Part shown: piece after piece, positions 32,128 through 38,478 of the stretch
How positions within the stretch are numbered: the stretch's first letter is position 1
Layout of the letters: each line of letters starts with the position of its first letter
Assembly: GCA_036558305.1 (NCBI GenBank)
Contig: DATBFX010000017.1
Coordinates: forward strand, 1-38,478
Length of the DNA stretch: 38,478 bases
Reading direction: 5' to 3'
Origin: DATBFX01 sp036558305
GTDB lineage: Bacteria > Chloroflexota > Chloroflexia > Thermomicrobiales > UBA6265
Notes under the pieces: generated by a model
Databases searched by the model: none
The model's input: only the letters and a program-made list of their open reading frames with translations
What the model was told of the DNA's origin: nothing
Program-made: the position numbers and the translations under genes

Positions 32128-33614
32128 TCCGCACCGGCGACGAATACCGCGCGTCGATCCGCGACGGCCGCGAGATTTGGATCAACGGCGAGCGGGTGAC
32201 CGACGTCACCACCCACCCGATGTTCAAACCGATCGTCGACGTCCGTGCCCGCATCTACGACCTCGCCCACGAGGCGGGGACGCGGGACGCGCTGACCTAC
32301 GTCGACCCCGACTCCGGCGACCGCAACGCCGTCGGCTCCAAGCTGCCCTTCTCGCGCGAGGACTGGCACGCCAAACGGCGCGCGGTCGAAACGGTCCTCG
32401 ACGACGTCGGCGGGGTCGTCACCCGCGTCGGCGACGAAACGGTCGGCGAGATGTGGTCGCTCTACGACGGGCAGGACGTGCTCAACGAGGTCGATCCCCG
32501 CTTCTCCGACAACATCCGGCGCCACGTCGAAAAAGCGGTCCGCGCCGATCCCTTCCACGTCTCGGCCAACACCGACCCCAAGGGCGATCGCTCCAAGCGC
32601 CCGCAGGACCAGGATCCCGACATGCTCCTCCACGTCGTCCGCGAAACCGACCGCGGCATCGTCGTGCGGGGGGCCAAGTACGAGACCGCCGCCGCCTACG
32701 CCAACCAGGCGTTCGTCAAACCCACCATCGCCAACTGGGGCGACGACAAACTCTCGGACTACGCCGTCGGCTTCATCGCCGAGATGGGTCAACCAGGGAT
32801 CAAGCACATCTGCCGGACCGGCTTCGCCGGCCGGGCTCCTGCCGCCGACTACCCGCTGGCCAACCGCTTCGACGAAGTCGACACCCTGGTCATCTTCGAC
32901 GACGTCGAAATCCCCTGGGACAACGTCCTCTTCTACCGGCACACCCGCGCCGCCGCCTACATCCGGGCGACGCTCCACCGCTACAGCGCCTTCCCCTTCG
33001 TGCTGCGGACGCTCCGGATGGCCGACCTGATGATCGGCGCCGCCCTCTTCAACGTCCGCCAGACCGGGCTCGAAAAGCAACAGGCGGTGCAGGAAAAGCT
33101 GGCCCAATTGGCCTGCTACCGCGAAGGGATCAACGCCCACCTGACGGCGGCGATCGCCGAGGCGGAGATCAGTCCCGGCAGTCTGCTGATGCCGAACCAG
33201 TCGCTCCTCTACACCGGGCGGGTGCTGGCGAGCTCGCAGTTGCCGGCGATGATGCACATCGCGCGGGAACTCTGCGGCGGGCAAATCTGCGTCACCCCGG
33301 ATGCGGCGACGTTCCACCACCCCGAAACAGCGCCCTGGATGAACAAGTTCTATTCGATCAACGACGGCTGGCAGTCCGAGGACCGGCGGAAACTCCTCGC
33401 GTTCGCCCGCGACCTGCTGAACTCCGACTACGCCGGTCACCGCCTGACTTTCCAACTCTTCGCCCAATCGCCGCCCTTCGCCAACCTCGCCGCCGTCTAC
33501 CGCTCCTTCGACTGGAACGAGGCCTTGGAGAAGACGCAGAAAGCCGCCGGGCTCTCCGACCGGGTGCTCCCGGAGAAACGCCAGGCCGGCGAGTTGACGG
33601 GAGCGCCCGCGTGA
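32124..33614 (+). CDS. FADH2-dependent monooxygenase, HpaB family
   Basis: 496 residues, oxygenase component of a two-component flavin monooxygenase of the 4-hydroxyphenylacetate 3-hydroxylase/chlorophenol monooxygenase/PvcC family. Recognisable: TGDEYRASIRDGREIWINGERV at the start (ends in the family's typical first strand), RPQDQDPDMLLHVVRETDRGIVVRGAK, DDVEIPWDNVLFY and a late ICVTPDAATF. Cytoplasmic. By family knowledge it ortho-hydroxylates a phenol, sometimes with removal of halogen or nitro groups. The order with a flavin reductase, RidA and DUF1028 suggests a nitrogen-bearing substrate; not established. Overlaps RidA by four bases. Confidence 0.92.
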   Translation: MIRTGDEYRASIRDGREIWINGERVTDVTTHPMFKPIVDVRARIYDLAHEAGTRDALTYVDPDSGDRNAVGSKLPFSREDWHAKRRAVETVLDDVGGVVTRVGDETVGEMWSLYDGQDVLNEVDPRFSDNIRRHVEKAVRADPFHVSANTDPKGDRSKRPQDQDPDMLLHVVRETDRGIVVRGAKYETAAAYANQAFVKPTIANWGDDKLSDYAVGFIAEMGQPGIKHICRTGFAGRAPAADYPLANRFDEVDTLVIFDDVEIPWDNVLFYRHTRAAAYIRATLHRYSAFPFVLRTLRMADLMIGAALFNVRQTGLEKQQAVQEKLAQLACYREGINAHLTAAIAEAEISPGSLLMPNQSLLYTGRVLASSQLPAMMHIARELCGGQICVTPDAATFHHPETAPWMNKFYSINDGWQSEDRRKLLAFARDLLNSDYAGHRLTFQLFAQSPPFANLAAVYRSFDWNEALEKTQKAAGLSDRVLPEKRQAGELTGAPA

Positions 33615-34021
33615 CCCACACCCGCCTCCGCACGTTCAACACCCGGGACACCTACCCGGAACAAAACCTCGACAACGACCTCTGCCAAGCGGTCGTCGCC
33701 GGCAATACCGTTTACCTGCGCGGTCAGGTTGGGCAAAATCTCGACACCGCCGCGTCGGTCGGCACCGGCGACGTCGCGGCTCAAACCGAGCAGGCGATGG
33801 CCAACGTCGCCCAACTCCTCAAGGAAGCCGGCGCCGAACTCGACGACATCGTCAAGATCGTCATCTACCTCGTCGACCCCCGCTACCGCGAGCCCGTCTA
33901 CCGGGTCGTCGGTCGCTGGCTCAAGGGCGTCTACCCGGTCTCGACCGGCGTCGTCGTTACCGCCCTGGCCCGCCCGGAATGGCTGGTCGAGATCGACGTG
34001 ACGGCGGTGAAGCAGGGCTGA
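33611..34021 (+). CDS. RidA (YjgF/YER057c/UK114) family protein
   Basis: 136 residues. RidA-type signatures: LCQAVVAGNTVYLRGQVGQNLDT, TEQAMANVAQLLKEAGAELDDIVKIVIYL and PEWLVEIDVTAV. The family hydrolyses reactive enamines/imines or is a deaminase (RutC, 2-aminomuconate deaminase). The usual substrate Arg near position 105 is not obvious, so activity is uncertain. GTG start overlaps the oxygenase stop (GTGA). Its TGA stop (34019-34021) is at the boundary of the inverted-repeat spacer. Confidence 0.93.
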   Translation: MTHTRLRTFNTRDTYPEQNLDNDLCQAVVAGNTVYLRGQVGQNLDTAASVGTGDVAAQTEQAMANVAQLLKEAGAELDDIVKIVIYLVDPRYREPVYRVVGRWLKGVYPVSTGVVVTALARPEWLVEIDVTAVKQG

Positions 34022-34139
34022 GTGGCGAGCTTCGAGCTTCGAGCTCCGAGCTTGGCCCGTCGAGGAAGGCGTCGGACATGAGGAAAGGCGTGAAATGACA
34101 CAGACAAGCTCGAAGCTCGAAGCTCGAAGCTCGCCACTC
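34020..34139. repeat. Inverted repeat with CGAGCTT tandem arms
   Basis: Left arm 34020-34053 and right arm 34106-34139 are complementary over 34 bases with one mismatch. Both are made of 7-base units (GAGCTTC repeated about four times on the left). The 52-base loop has no coding signal. It separates ridA from the DUF1028 gene, starts in the ridA stop codon, and ends about 11 bases before the next ATG, so it could set the expression of that gene or end the transcript. Confidence 0.92.
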
Positions 34140-34150
34140 TTGGTGCGGCC

Positions 34151-34849
34151 ATGACCTTCTCCCTCGTCGCCCGCTGCCCGCGCACCGGCATGTTCGGCGT
34201 CGTCATCTCGTCCTCGAGTCCGGCGGTGGCGGCGCGGTGTGCGCACGCGCGCGCCGGCGTCGGGGCGGTGACCACGCAGAACGTGACCGACCCCCGGTTG
34301 GGACCGCGGTTGCTGGACGCGATGGAGCGGGGGTTGGGCGCGGCGGTGGCGATGAAGGAGGTCGTTGCCGGAGCGGAGTTTGCCGAGTTTCGCCAGTTGA
34401 CGGCGGTCGATGGATCGGGCGGAACGGCGTCGCATTCCGGTGCGCGCACGCTCGGGACGTATCGGGCGGTGGAGGGAGACGGCGCGGTTGCCGCCGGGAA
34501 TTTGTTGGCGTCACCGGACGTGCCGGCGGCGATGGTCGGCGGTTTCATGGCGCGGGAGCAGGACGATCTGGGCGACCGGCTTATCTACGCGCTGGGCATG
34601 GGACTGGCGGCGGGCGGTGAGGAGGGACCGGTCCACTCCGCGGGGCTCGTGCTCGTCGATCGGGTGCCGTGGTACGTGGCCGATCTGCGGGTCGATTGGT
34701 CGGACGATCCGATCGGGGACCTGGCCCGGTTGTGGGAATTGTGGAAACCGCAGATGCAGGACTATGTGACGCGCGCGCTGAATCCGCTGGCAGCACCGGG
34801 TTTCGGGGTACCGGGCGATCCCACGAGGAGCGGGCCGGCGGCACGGTGA
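34151..34849 (+). CDS. DUF1028 family protein (Ntn-hydrolase-like)
   Basis: 232 residues with the DUF1028 pattern: TFSLVARCPRTGMFGVVISSSSPAVAARC at the N-terminus (in recognisable parts), VGAVTTQNVTDPRLG, then VAAGNLLASPDVPAAM and a C-terminal LRVDWSDDPIGDLARL. DUF1028 proteins are predicted Ntn-type hydrolases, often beside RidA, amidohydrolase or flavin monooxygenase genes; activity is not established. The ATG has only a weak ribosome binding site. Placement suggests it acts on the product of the upstream monooxygenase/RidA steps. Confidence 0.9.
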   Translation: MTFSLVARCPRTGMFGVVISSSSPAVAARCAHARAGVGAVTTQNVTDPRLGPRLLDAMERGLGAAVAMKEVVAGAEFAEFRQLTAVDGSGGTASHSGARTLGTYRAVEGDGAVAAGNLLASPDVPAAMVGGFMAREQDDLGDRLIYALGMGLAAGGEEGPVHSAGLVLVDRVPWYVADLRVDWSDDPIGDLARLWELWKPQMQDYVTRALNPLAAPGFGVPGDPTRSGPAAR

Positions 34850-34967
34850 TCGAGCCGCAACTCGGGTAAGACTTCATCGACGGCCACCGTTGGAACGGAT
34901 TGTGCGGGCGAAGAATTGGTACCTTTAGCGGCGCGCAGGACCGATTCGCCGACGATCGGAGGACGAC

Positions 34968-36029
34968 GTGGAGCGACCAAGGGCACGCGCAACCGGCGCG
35001 GCGGCCGTGGTCGTCGCCGTCGTCCTGGTCCTGATCTTCGTCGGGTCGCGGGGTCTGCGCGATTTCGACTCCACGCTGATCGGGTACGCGGTGGCCACCG
35101 TCTTCGCGATCGCCGCCCTCACCTACCGCTACACCCTCTGGCTCGGCCGTCCGCCCACCTGGCGCTACTTCCGCGCCGGTTGGACCGAATTCCTCTCCTG
35201 GCGCAATTTCCGCCGCTACACCCTGCTCATCCCCAAAGCCTGGTGGACCGACATCTTCGGCCAGACATTCATCCGCAAGCGCAGCCCGACTCGCTGGCTC
35301 GCCCACATGGCGATCTTCTGGGGTGTGATCGTCTCGTTGCTGGTGACGGTGCCGCTCACCTTCGGCTGGTTCCACTTCACGCTGGTTGGCACCGACCGCT
35401 ACAAGGCGTGGTTTTTCGGACTGCCGATCATCACCTTCCCGATCGAGGCCGGAACCGGGTTCGCTATCTTCCACATCCTCGATTTCTCCGCGATCGTCCT
35501 CATCGCCGGTCTCGTCCTCGCCATCCGGCGGCGCATCGTCGACGTCGGTCTGCTGGCGACCCAACGCTTCGGGTTCGACGTGCTCCCCCTGTTCCTCCTC
35601 TTCGCGATCGCGGTCACGGGTCTGGCGCTGACCGTTTCCTACGAGTGGTGGGGCGGGCGCTTCTACTGGTTCCTGGCCTTGACGCATCAGGTCGTCGTCG
35701 TCGCCTGGCTCATCTCGCTGCCGTTCGGCAAGTTCTTCCACATCGTCCAGCGCCCGGCGAGTATCGGCGTCACCCTTTACCAGCAGGTCAACCAGGATGT
35801 ACCGCTCTACCATGACGCCCCCGGCGACACCGCCGGCGCCTGCCGTCGCTGCGGTCGCGACCTGCCCTCTCCCCGCTTCGTCGCCGATCTGACCGCGGTG
35901 CTGCGCGATCTCGGCCAGGACTACGACCTCGGCGCAGACCGTGGTCACCTGCAGGACTACTGCCCGACCTGCAAGCGCGTCCTCCGCGGCGAGGCGTACT
36001 ACGGCCTGATGGGAAACCGGTTCCTTTGA
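34968..36029 (+). CDS. Multi-helix membrane protein with C-terminal Cys4 motif; possible electron-transfer partner of the molybdoenzyme
   Basis: 353 residues, five to six hydrophobic helices, beginning TGAAAVVVAVVLVLIFVG, and several His residues in or beside them (113, 169, 240, 258) that could ligate b-type heme as in NarI-like subunits. The C-terminal 60 residues are soluble, with Cys292/Cys295 (CRRC) and Cys332/Cys335 (CPTC), a zinc-ribbon or rubredoxin-like site. GTG start at 34968 after GGAGG. It is directly upstream of the NasA-like gene on the same strand, so it is likely its membrane anchor or quinol-oxidising subunit; this is inference. A Cys4 tail on such a subunit is unusual. Confidence 0.75.
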   Translation: MERPRARATGAAAVVVAVVLVLIFVGSRGLRDFDSTLIGYAVATVFAIAALTYRYTLWLGRPPTWRYFRAGWTEFLSWRNFRRYTLLIPKAWWTDIFGQTFIRKRSPTRWLAHMAIFWGVIVSLLVTVPLTFGWFHFTLVGTDRYKAWFFGLPIITFPIEAGTGFAIFHILDFSAIVLIAGLVLAIRRRIVDVGLLATQRFGFDVLPLFLLFAIAVTGLALTVSYEWWGGRFYWFLALTHQVVVVAWLISLPFGKFFHIVQRPASIGVTLYQQVNQDVPLYHDAPGDTAGACRRCGRDLPSPRFVADLTAVLRDLGQDYDLGADRGHLQDYCPTCKRVLRGEAYYGLMGNRFL

Positions 36030-36132
36030 GTCGTTAGTCGTTAGTCGCTAGAACGGAGTCGCACGAACTGTCGTCGTGACACCTGAGACCCGAGATTGAC
36101 GACTAACAACTAACGACTAACGACTAACGACT
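36029..36132. repeat. Inverted repeat with GTCGTTA tandem arms
   Basis: Left arm 36029-36051 has about three GTCGTTA units; right arm 36110-36132 is the complement with one mismatch, and the tandem units extend back to about 36098. The loop also contains CCTGAGACCCGAGA, close to the unit of the parA-guaB spacer. It follows the stop codon TGA (36027-36029) and ends 9 bases before the ATG of the molybdoenzyme gene. Confidence 0.92.
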
Positions 36133-36141
36133 GGGTGCGAG

Positions 36142-38445
36142 ATGTCGGTCAACAAGGACTCGTTCATACCGGCGCGAGACGTCAATTACGACTTCCAGGG
36201 TGTCGGACCCCCGCCCGAAGGATGGGGCGCGGCGACGCACTTGCCCGACAATCTCGTCCCCACCCACTGCGCCTTCTGCGGCGTCCAGTGCGGCATGTAC
36301 CTGCGGGTCGAGGACGGGCAGGTGGTCGGGGTCGAACCGCGCGATTTTCCGCACAACCGGGGTTCGCTCTGCCCGAAGGGCGTCGTCGCCTACCAGCAGG
36401 CGGGACACCCGGACCGGCTCCTTTACCCCATGATCCGGCACGGCGGCAAAAGCGGCCAACTGGAGCGTGCCACCTGGGACGAGGCGCTCTCCTACGTCGT
36501 GGACCGCTGGCAGGCGATCCAGCGCGACCACGGCAAGGACGCGGTCGCGATCTACAGCGGGTCCTCGATGACCAACGAGAAGTGCTACCTGATGGGCAAA
36601 TTCGCCCGCGTCGGTCTCGGTACCCGCCACGTCGACTACAACGGTCGCCTCTGCATGTCCTCGGCCGCGGTCGCCTACGACCGGGCGTTCGGGCTCGACC
36701 GGGCTCCCCTGCCGCTGACCGACGTCCCGCTCGCCGACTGCATCCTGATCGTCGGCTCCAACGTCGCCGAGTGTTTCCCGGTCGCGATGCAATGGATCTG
36801 GCGCGCCCGCGACCGCGGCGCGAGTCTGATCGTGGTCGACCCACGGGAAACACCGATCGCCCGCACCGCCGACCTCTGGCTGCCGGTCCGGCCGGGCACC
36901 GACACCGCGCTCCTCAACGCGATGCTCCGCGTCGTCGTCCACGACGGGTTGGTGGACGAGGACTACCTGCGGACGCGGACGACCGGTTGGGACGAGGTGC
37001 GGGAGGCGGTCGAAGCCTACCCGCCCGAACTGGCCGAACGCATCTCCGGCGTGCCCGCCGCCCGGATCGTCGCCGCCGCTCGCCTCTACGGTCGAGCGGC
37101 GACCTCGCTGATCATGCACGCCCGTGGCATCGAGCACAGCACGCACGGCGTCGACAACTGCCTCGCCTGCATCAACCTCGCCCTGGCACGCGGGCAGGTC
37201 GGCAAACCGGGCGGCGGCACGATGATGATCACCGGCCAGGGCAACGGTCAGGGCGGGCGGGAGATGGGCCAGAAGGCCAACCAACTCCCCGGCTACCGCC
37301 ACATCGACGTCCCGGCCGATCGCGAGTACACCGCGGGTGTCTGGGGTGTCCCGGCGGCGGAACTGCCGTGGGAAGGCGCGGCGGCCACCGAGATGGTCCA
37401 CCTGATGGCCGACGGCGAGATCAAATCGTGCCTCGTCGTCTGTTCGAACCTGATGGTCTCGCTCCCGGACAACGCCGTCGTGCAGCGGGCCCTGGCCAAT
37501 CTCGATCCGCTGGTGGTGATCGACTTCTTCCTCTCGGAGACCGCCGAACTGGCCGACGTCGTGCTCCCCGGCGCGGTCTGGTGCGAAGACGAAGGGACGA
37601 CGACCAATCTGGAAGGCCGGGTCATCAAGATCAACGAGGCGGTCGCCCCGCCCGGCGAGGCGCGGCGCGATTGGGAGATCGTCGTCGACCTCGCCCGCCG
37701 TCTCGGTCGCGAGCACCTGTTCCCCTACCGCTCGGTCCGCGACATCTGGGAGGAGTTGCGGATCGCGACGAAGGGCGGGATGGCCGACTACGCCGGCATC
37801 ACCTGGGAAAAGATCGACGCCCAGGGCGGCGTCTTCTGGCCCTGTCCAACGGACGACCACCCCGGCACGCCGCGCCTCTTCACCGAGCGGTTCGCCCACC
37901 CCGACGGCAAGGCGCGCCTGTTCGCCATCACCTACCGACCGCCGGCCGAAGAACCGGGCGACGGCTATCCCTTCCGCCTGACCACCGGGCGCGTCGTCTA
38001 CCACTACCTCAGCGGCACCCAGACCCGCCGTCTCGGATTTCTCAACAGCCAGGCGCCGGAACCGTGGGTCGAGATCCACCCCCAGGCCGCCGCCCGCCTC
38101 AGCATCGCCAACGACGAAGTCGTCAGGGTCCGCACCCGGCGCGGCGAGATGGACGTCAAGGCACTCGTCGTCCCCACGATCCGGCCCGACACCCTGTTCA
38201 TCCCCTACCACTACGGTCACCGCCTGGCCGCCAACCAACTGACCAACGCCGCCACCGATCCGAACGTCAAAATCCCGGAATACAAAGTCTGCGCGGCGAC
38301 GGTGGAGAAACTGGGGGCGCCGGCACCGGCCGCGAGCCCGGACGGGGTGGTCGAGAACTTCACCCCGGCCAACGCCCCGAAGATGTTCCCCTACGCCGTC
38401 GGCGAAACGAAAGACCCGGCGTCGAAGCGGGGGAAAGCTCACTAG
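36142..38445 (+). CDS. Molybdopterin oxidoreductase, assimilatory nitrate reductase-like (NasA type)
   Basis: 767 residues, complete: N-terminal [4Fe-4S] motif Cys43, Cys46, Cys50, Cys77 (CAFCGVQC ... CPKG), then bis-MGD domains. The likely Mo ligand is Cys171 in NGRLCMSSA, the NasA/Nap pattern; formate dehydrogenases would have Sec or Cys followed by His. VGSNVAECFP, GKPGGGTMMITGQGN, and C-terminal RVVYHYLSGTQTRR and EVVRVRTRRGE are typical. No Tat signal, so cytoplasmic. Small NADH-type or ferredoxin-type partners are absent. The TAG stop is embedded in the terminal repeat unit. Substrate (nitrate is most likely) should be considered provisional. Confidence 0.88.
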   Translation: MSVNKDSFIPARDVNYDFQGVGPPPEGWGAATHLPDNLVPTHCAFCGVQCGMYLRVEDGQVVGVEPRDFPHNRGSLCPKGVVAYQQAGHPDRLLYPMIRHGGKSGQLERATWDEALSYVVDRWQAIQRDHGKDAVAIYSGSSMTNEKCYLMGKFARVGLGTRHVDYNGRLCMSSAAVAYDRAFGLDRAPLPLTDVPLADCILIVGSNVAECFPVAMQWIWRARDRGASLIVVDPRETPIARTADLWLPVRPGTDTALLNAMLRVVVHDGLVDEDYLRTRTTGWDEVREAVEAYPPELAERISGVPAARIVAAARLYGRAATSLIMHARGIEHSTHGVDNCLACINLALARGQVGKPGGGTMMITGQGNGQGGREMGQKANQLPGYRHIDVPADREYTAGVWGVPAAELPWEGAAATEMVHLMADGEIKSCLVVCSNLMVSLPDNAVVQRALANLDPLVVIDFFLSETAELADVVLPGAVWCEDEGTTTNLEGRVIKINEAVAPPGEARRDWEIVVDLARRLGREHLFPYRSVRDIWEELRIATKGGMADYAGITWEKIDAQGGVFWPCPTDDHPGTPRLFTERFAHPDGKARLFAITYRPPAEEPGDGYPFRLTTGRVVYHYLSGTQTRRLGFLNSQAPEPWVEIHPQAAARLSIANDEVVRVRTRRGEMDVKALVVPTIRPDTLFIPYHYGHRLAANQLTNAATDPNVKIPEYKVCAATVEKLGAPAPAASPDGVVENFTPANAPKMFPYAVGETKDPASKRGKAH

Positions 38446-38478
38446 GGGTCAGGGGTCGGGGGGGGGGGGGGGGGGGGG
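38444..38478. repeat. Heptad repeat and poly-G at the window end
   Basis: Two tandem copies of AGGGGTC (38444-38450 and 38451-38457) start in the stop codon of the molybdoenzyme gene and are followed by 21 G residues. The repeat looks like the left arm of another tandem-armed spacer. The G run is probably a sequencing or assembly artefact at the end of a contig that could not be extended through the structure. Confidence 0.7.

Noticed and set aside
15263..36132. CRISPR array
   Set aside because: The tandem units are 7-8 bases and contiguous, with no spacers of 30 bases; they form two complementary blocks, not a direct-repeat array. No cas genes.
36124..38442. A very long open frame (772 codons) on the minus strand opposite the NasA-like gene
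   Set aside because: Its predicted protein is Arg/Gly/Asp-rich with no recognised domain, no membrane or fold pattern, and it covers a well-supported gene. Such antisense frames are expected in G+C-rich DNA with strong codon bias.
1..38478. tRNA, rRNA or riboswitch genes
   Set aside because: I scanned for acceptor-stem, anticodon-arm and TPsiC features, and for conserved riboswitch leaders before guaB, pyrF and the trans-sulfuration gene, and found none that I can support. A covariance-model search would decide.

Overview
The window is a G+C-rich bacterial chromosome segment with dense genes, frequent GTG or TTG starts and many 4-base start/stop overlaps. The gene content suggests a member of the Chloroflexota, possibly of the Thermomicrobia/Sphaerobacter type: carbohydrate and peptide ABC permeases without local ATPases, a large XRE-NB-ARC-TPR regulator, DUF433, PIN and Uma2 genes, and Tat-exported proteins. 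That assignment is inferred from gene content; no rRNA or tRNA is visible to confirm it.

Layout. 1-1925 holds the two permeases of a sugar ABC importer. 2048-3097 (minus) is a P1-family (DmpA/NylC-like) self-processing peptidase. 3235-6884 is a peptide-type importer: a Tat-exported family 5 binding protein and two permeases, again without ATPases. 7128-8268 (minus) holds a DUF433 protein and an atypical short-chain dehydrogenase. 8437-9059 is a VapBC-type toxin-antitoxin pair behind a perfect operator palindrome, followed by a PIG-V-like membrane mannosyltransferase. 10718-16155 is a minus-strand run: parA, guaB, an Uma2 nuclease-like protein, a class A beta-lactamase-like serine hydrolase, a PLP aminotransferase and a small membrane protein. 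pyrF and a secreted protein follow on the plus strand.

18406-22759 is a regulatory region: an XRE-NB-ARC-TPR regulator diverging from a 101-residue unknown protein and a solo LuxR-type helix-turn-helix protein, then a Tat-exported small protein. 22983-30396 (minus) is a probable operon: membrane glycosyltransferase, membrane-anchored sulfite-oxidase-like molybdoenzyme, trans-sulfuration-type PLP enzyme, dTDP-rhamnose-4-epimerase-like SDR, GT2 and a DUF2064 protein. The last four are joined by 4-base overlaps. 30593-34849 has PPK2, then flavin reductase, HpaB-like monooxygenase and RidA joined by overlaps, then DUF1028. These roles resemble the Rut pyrimidine pathway built from different families. 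34968-38445 encodes a membrane protein with a Cys4 tail and a NasA-like molybdopterin oxidoreductase.

The most unusual feature is in the spacers. Four of the five convergent gene junctions carry a long palindrome (three copies of one element plus one unrelated 34-bp inverted repeat). Several spacers after or between co-directional genes carry a second kind of element: inverted repeats whose arms are tandem 7- or 8-base units. Each such spacer uses a different unit, and the stop codon of the preceding gene lies in the element wherever it can be judged. Both ends of the window fall in such elements.
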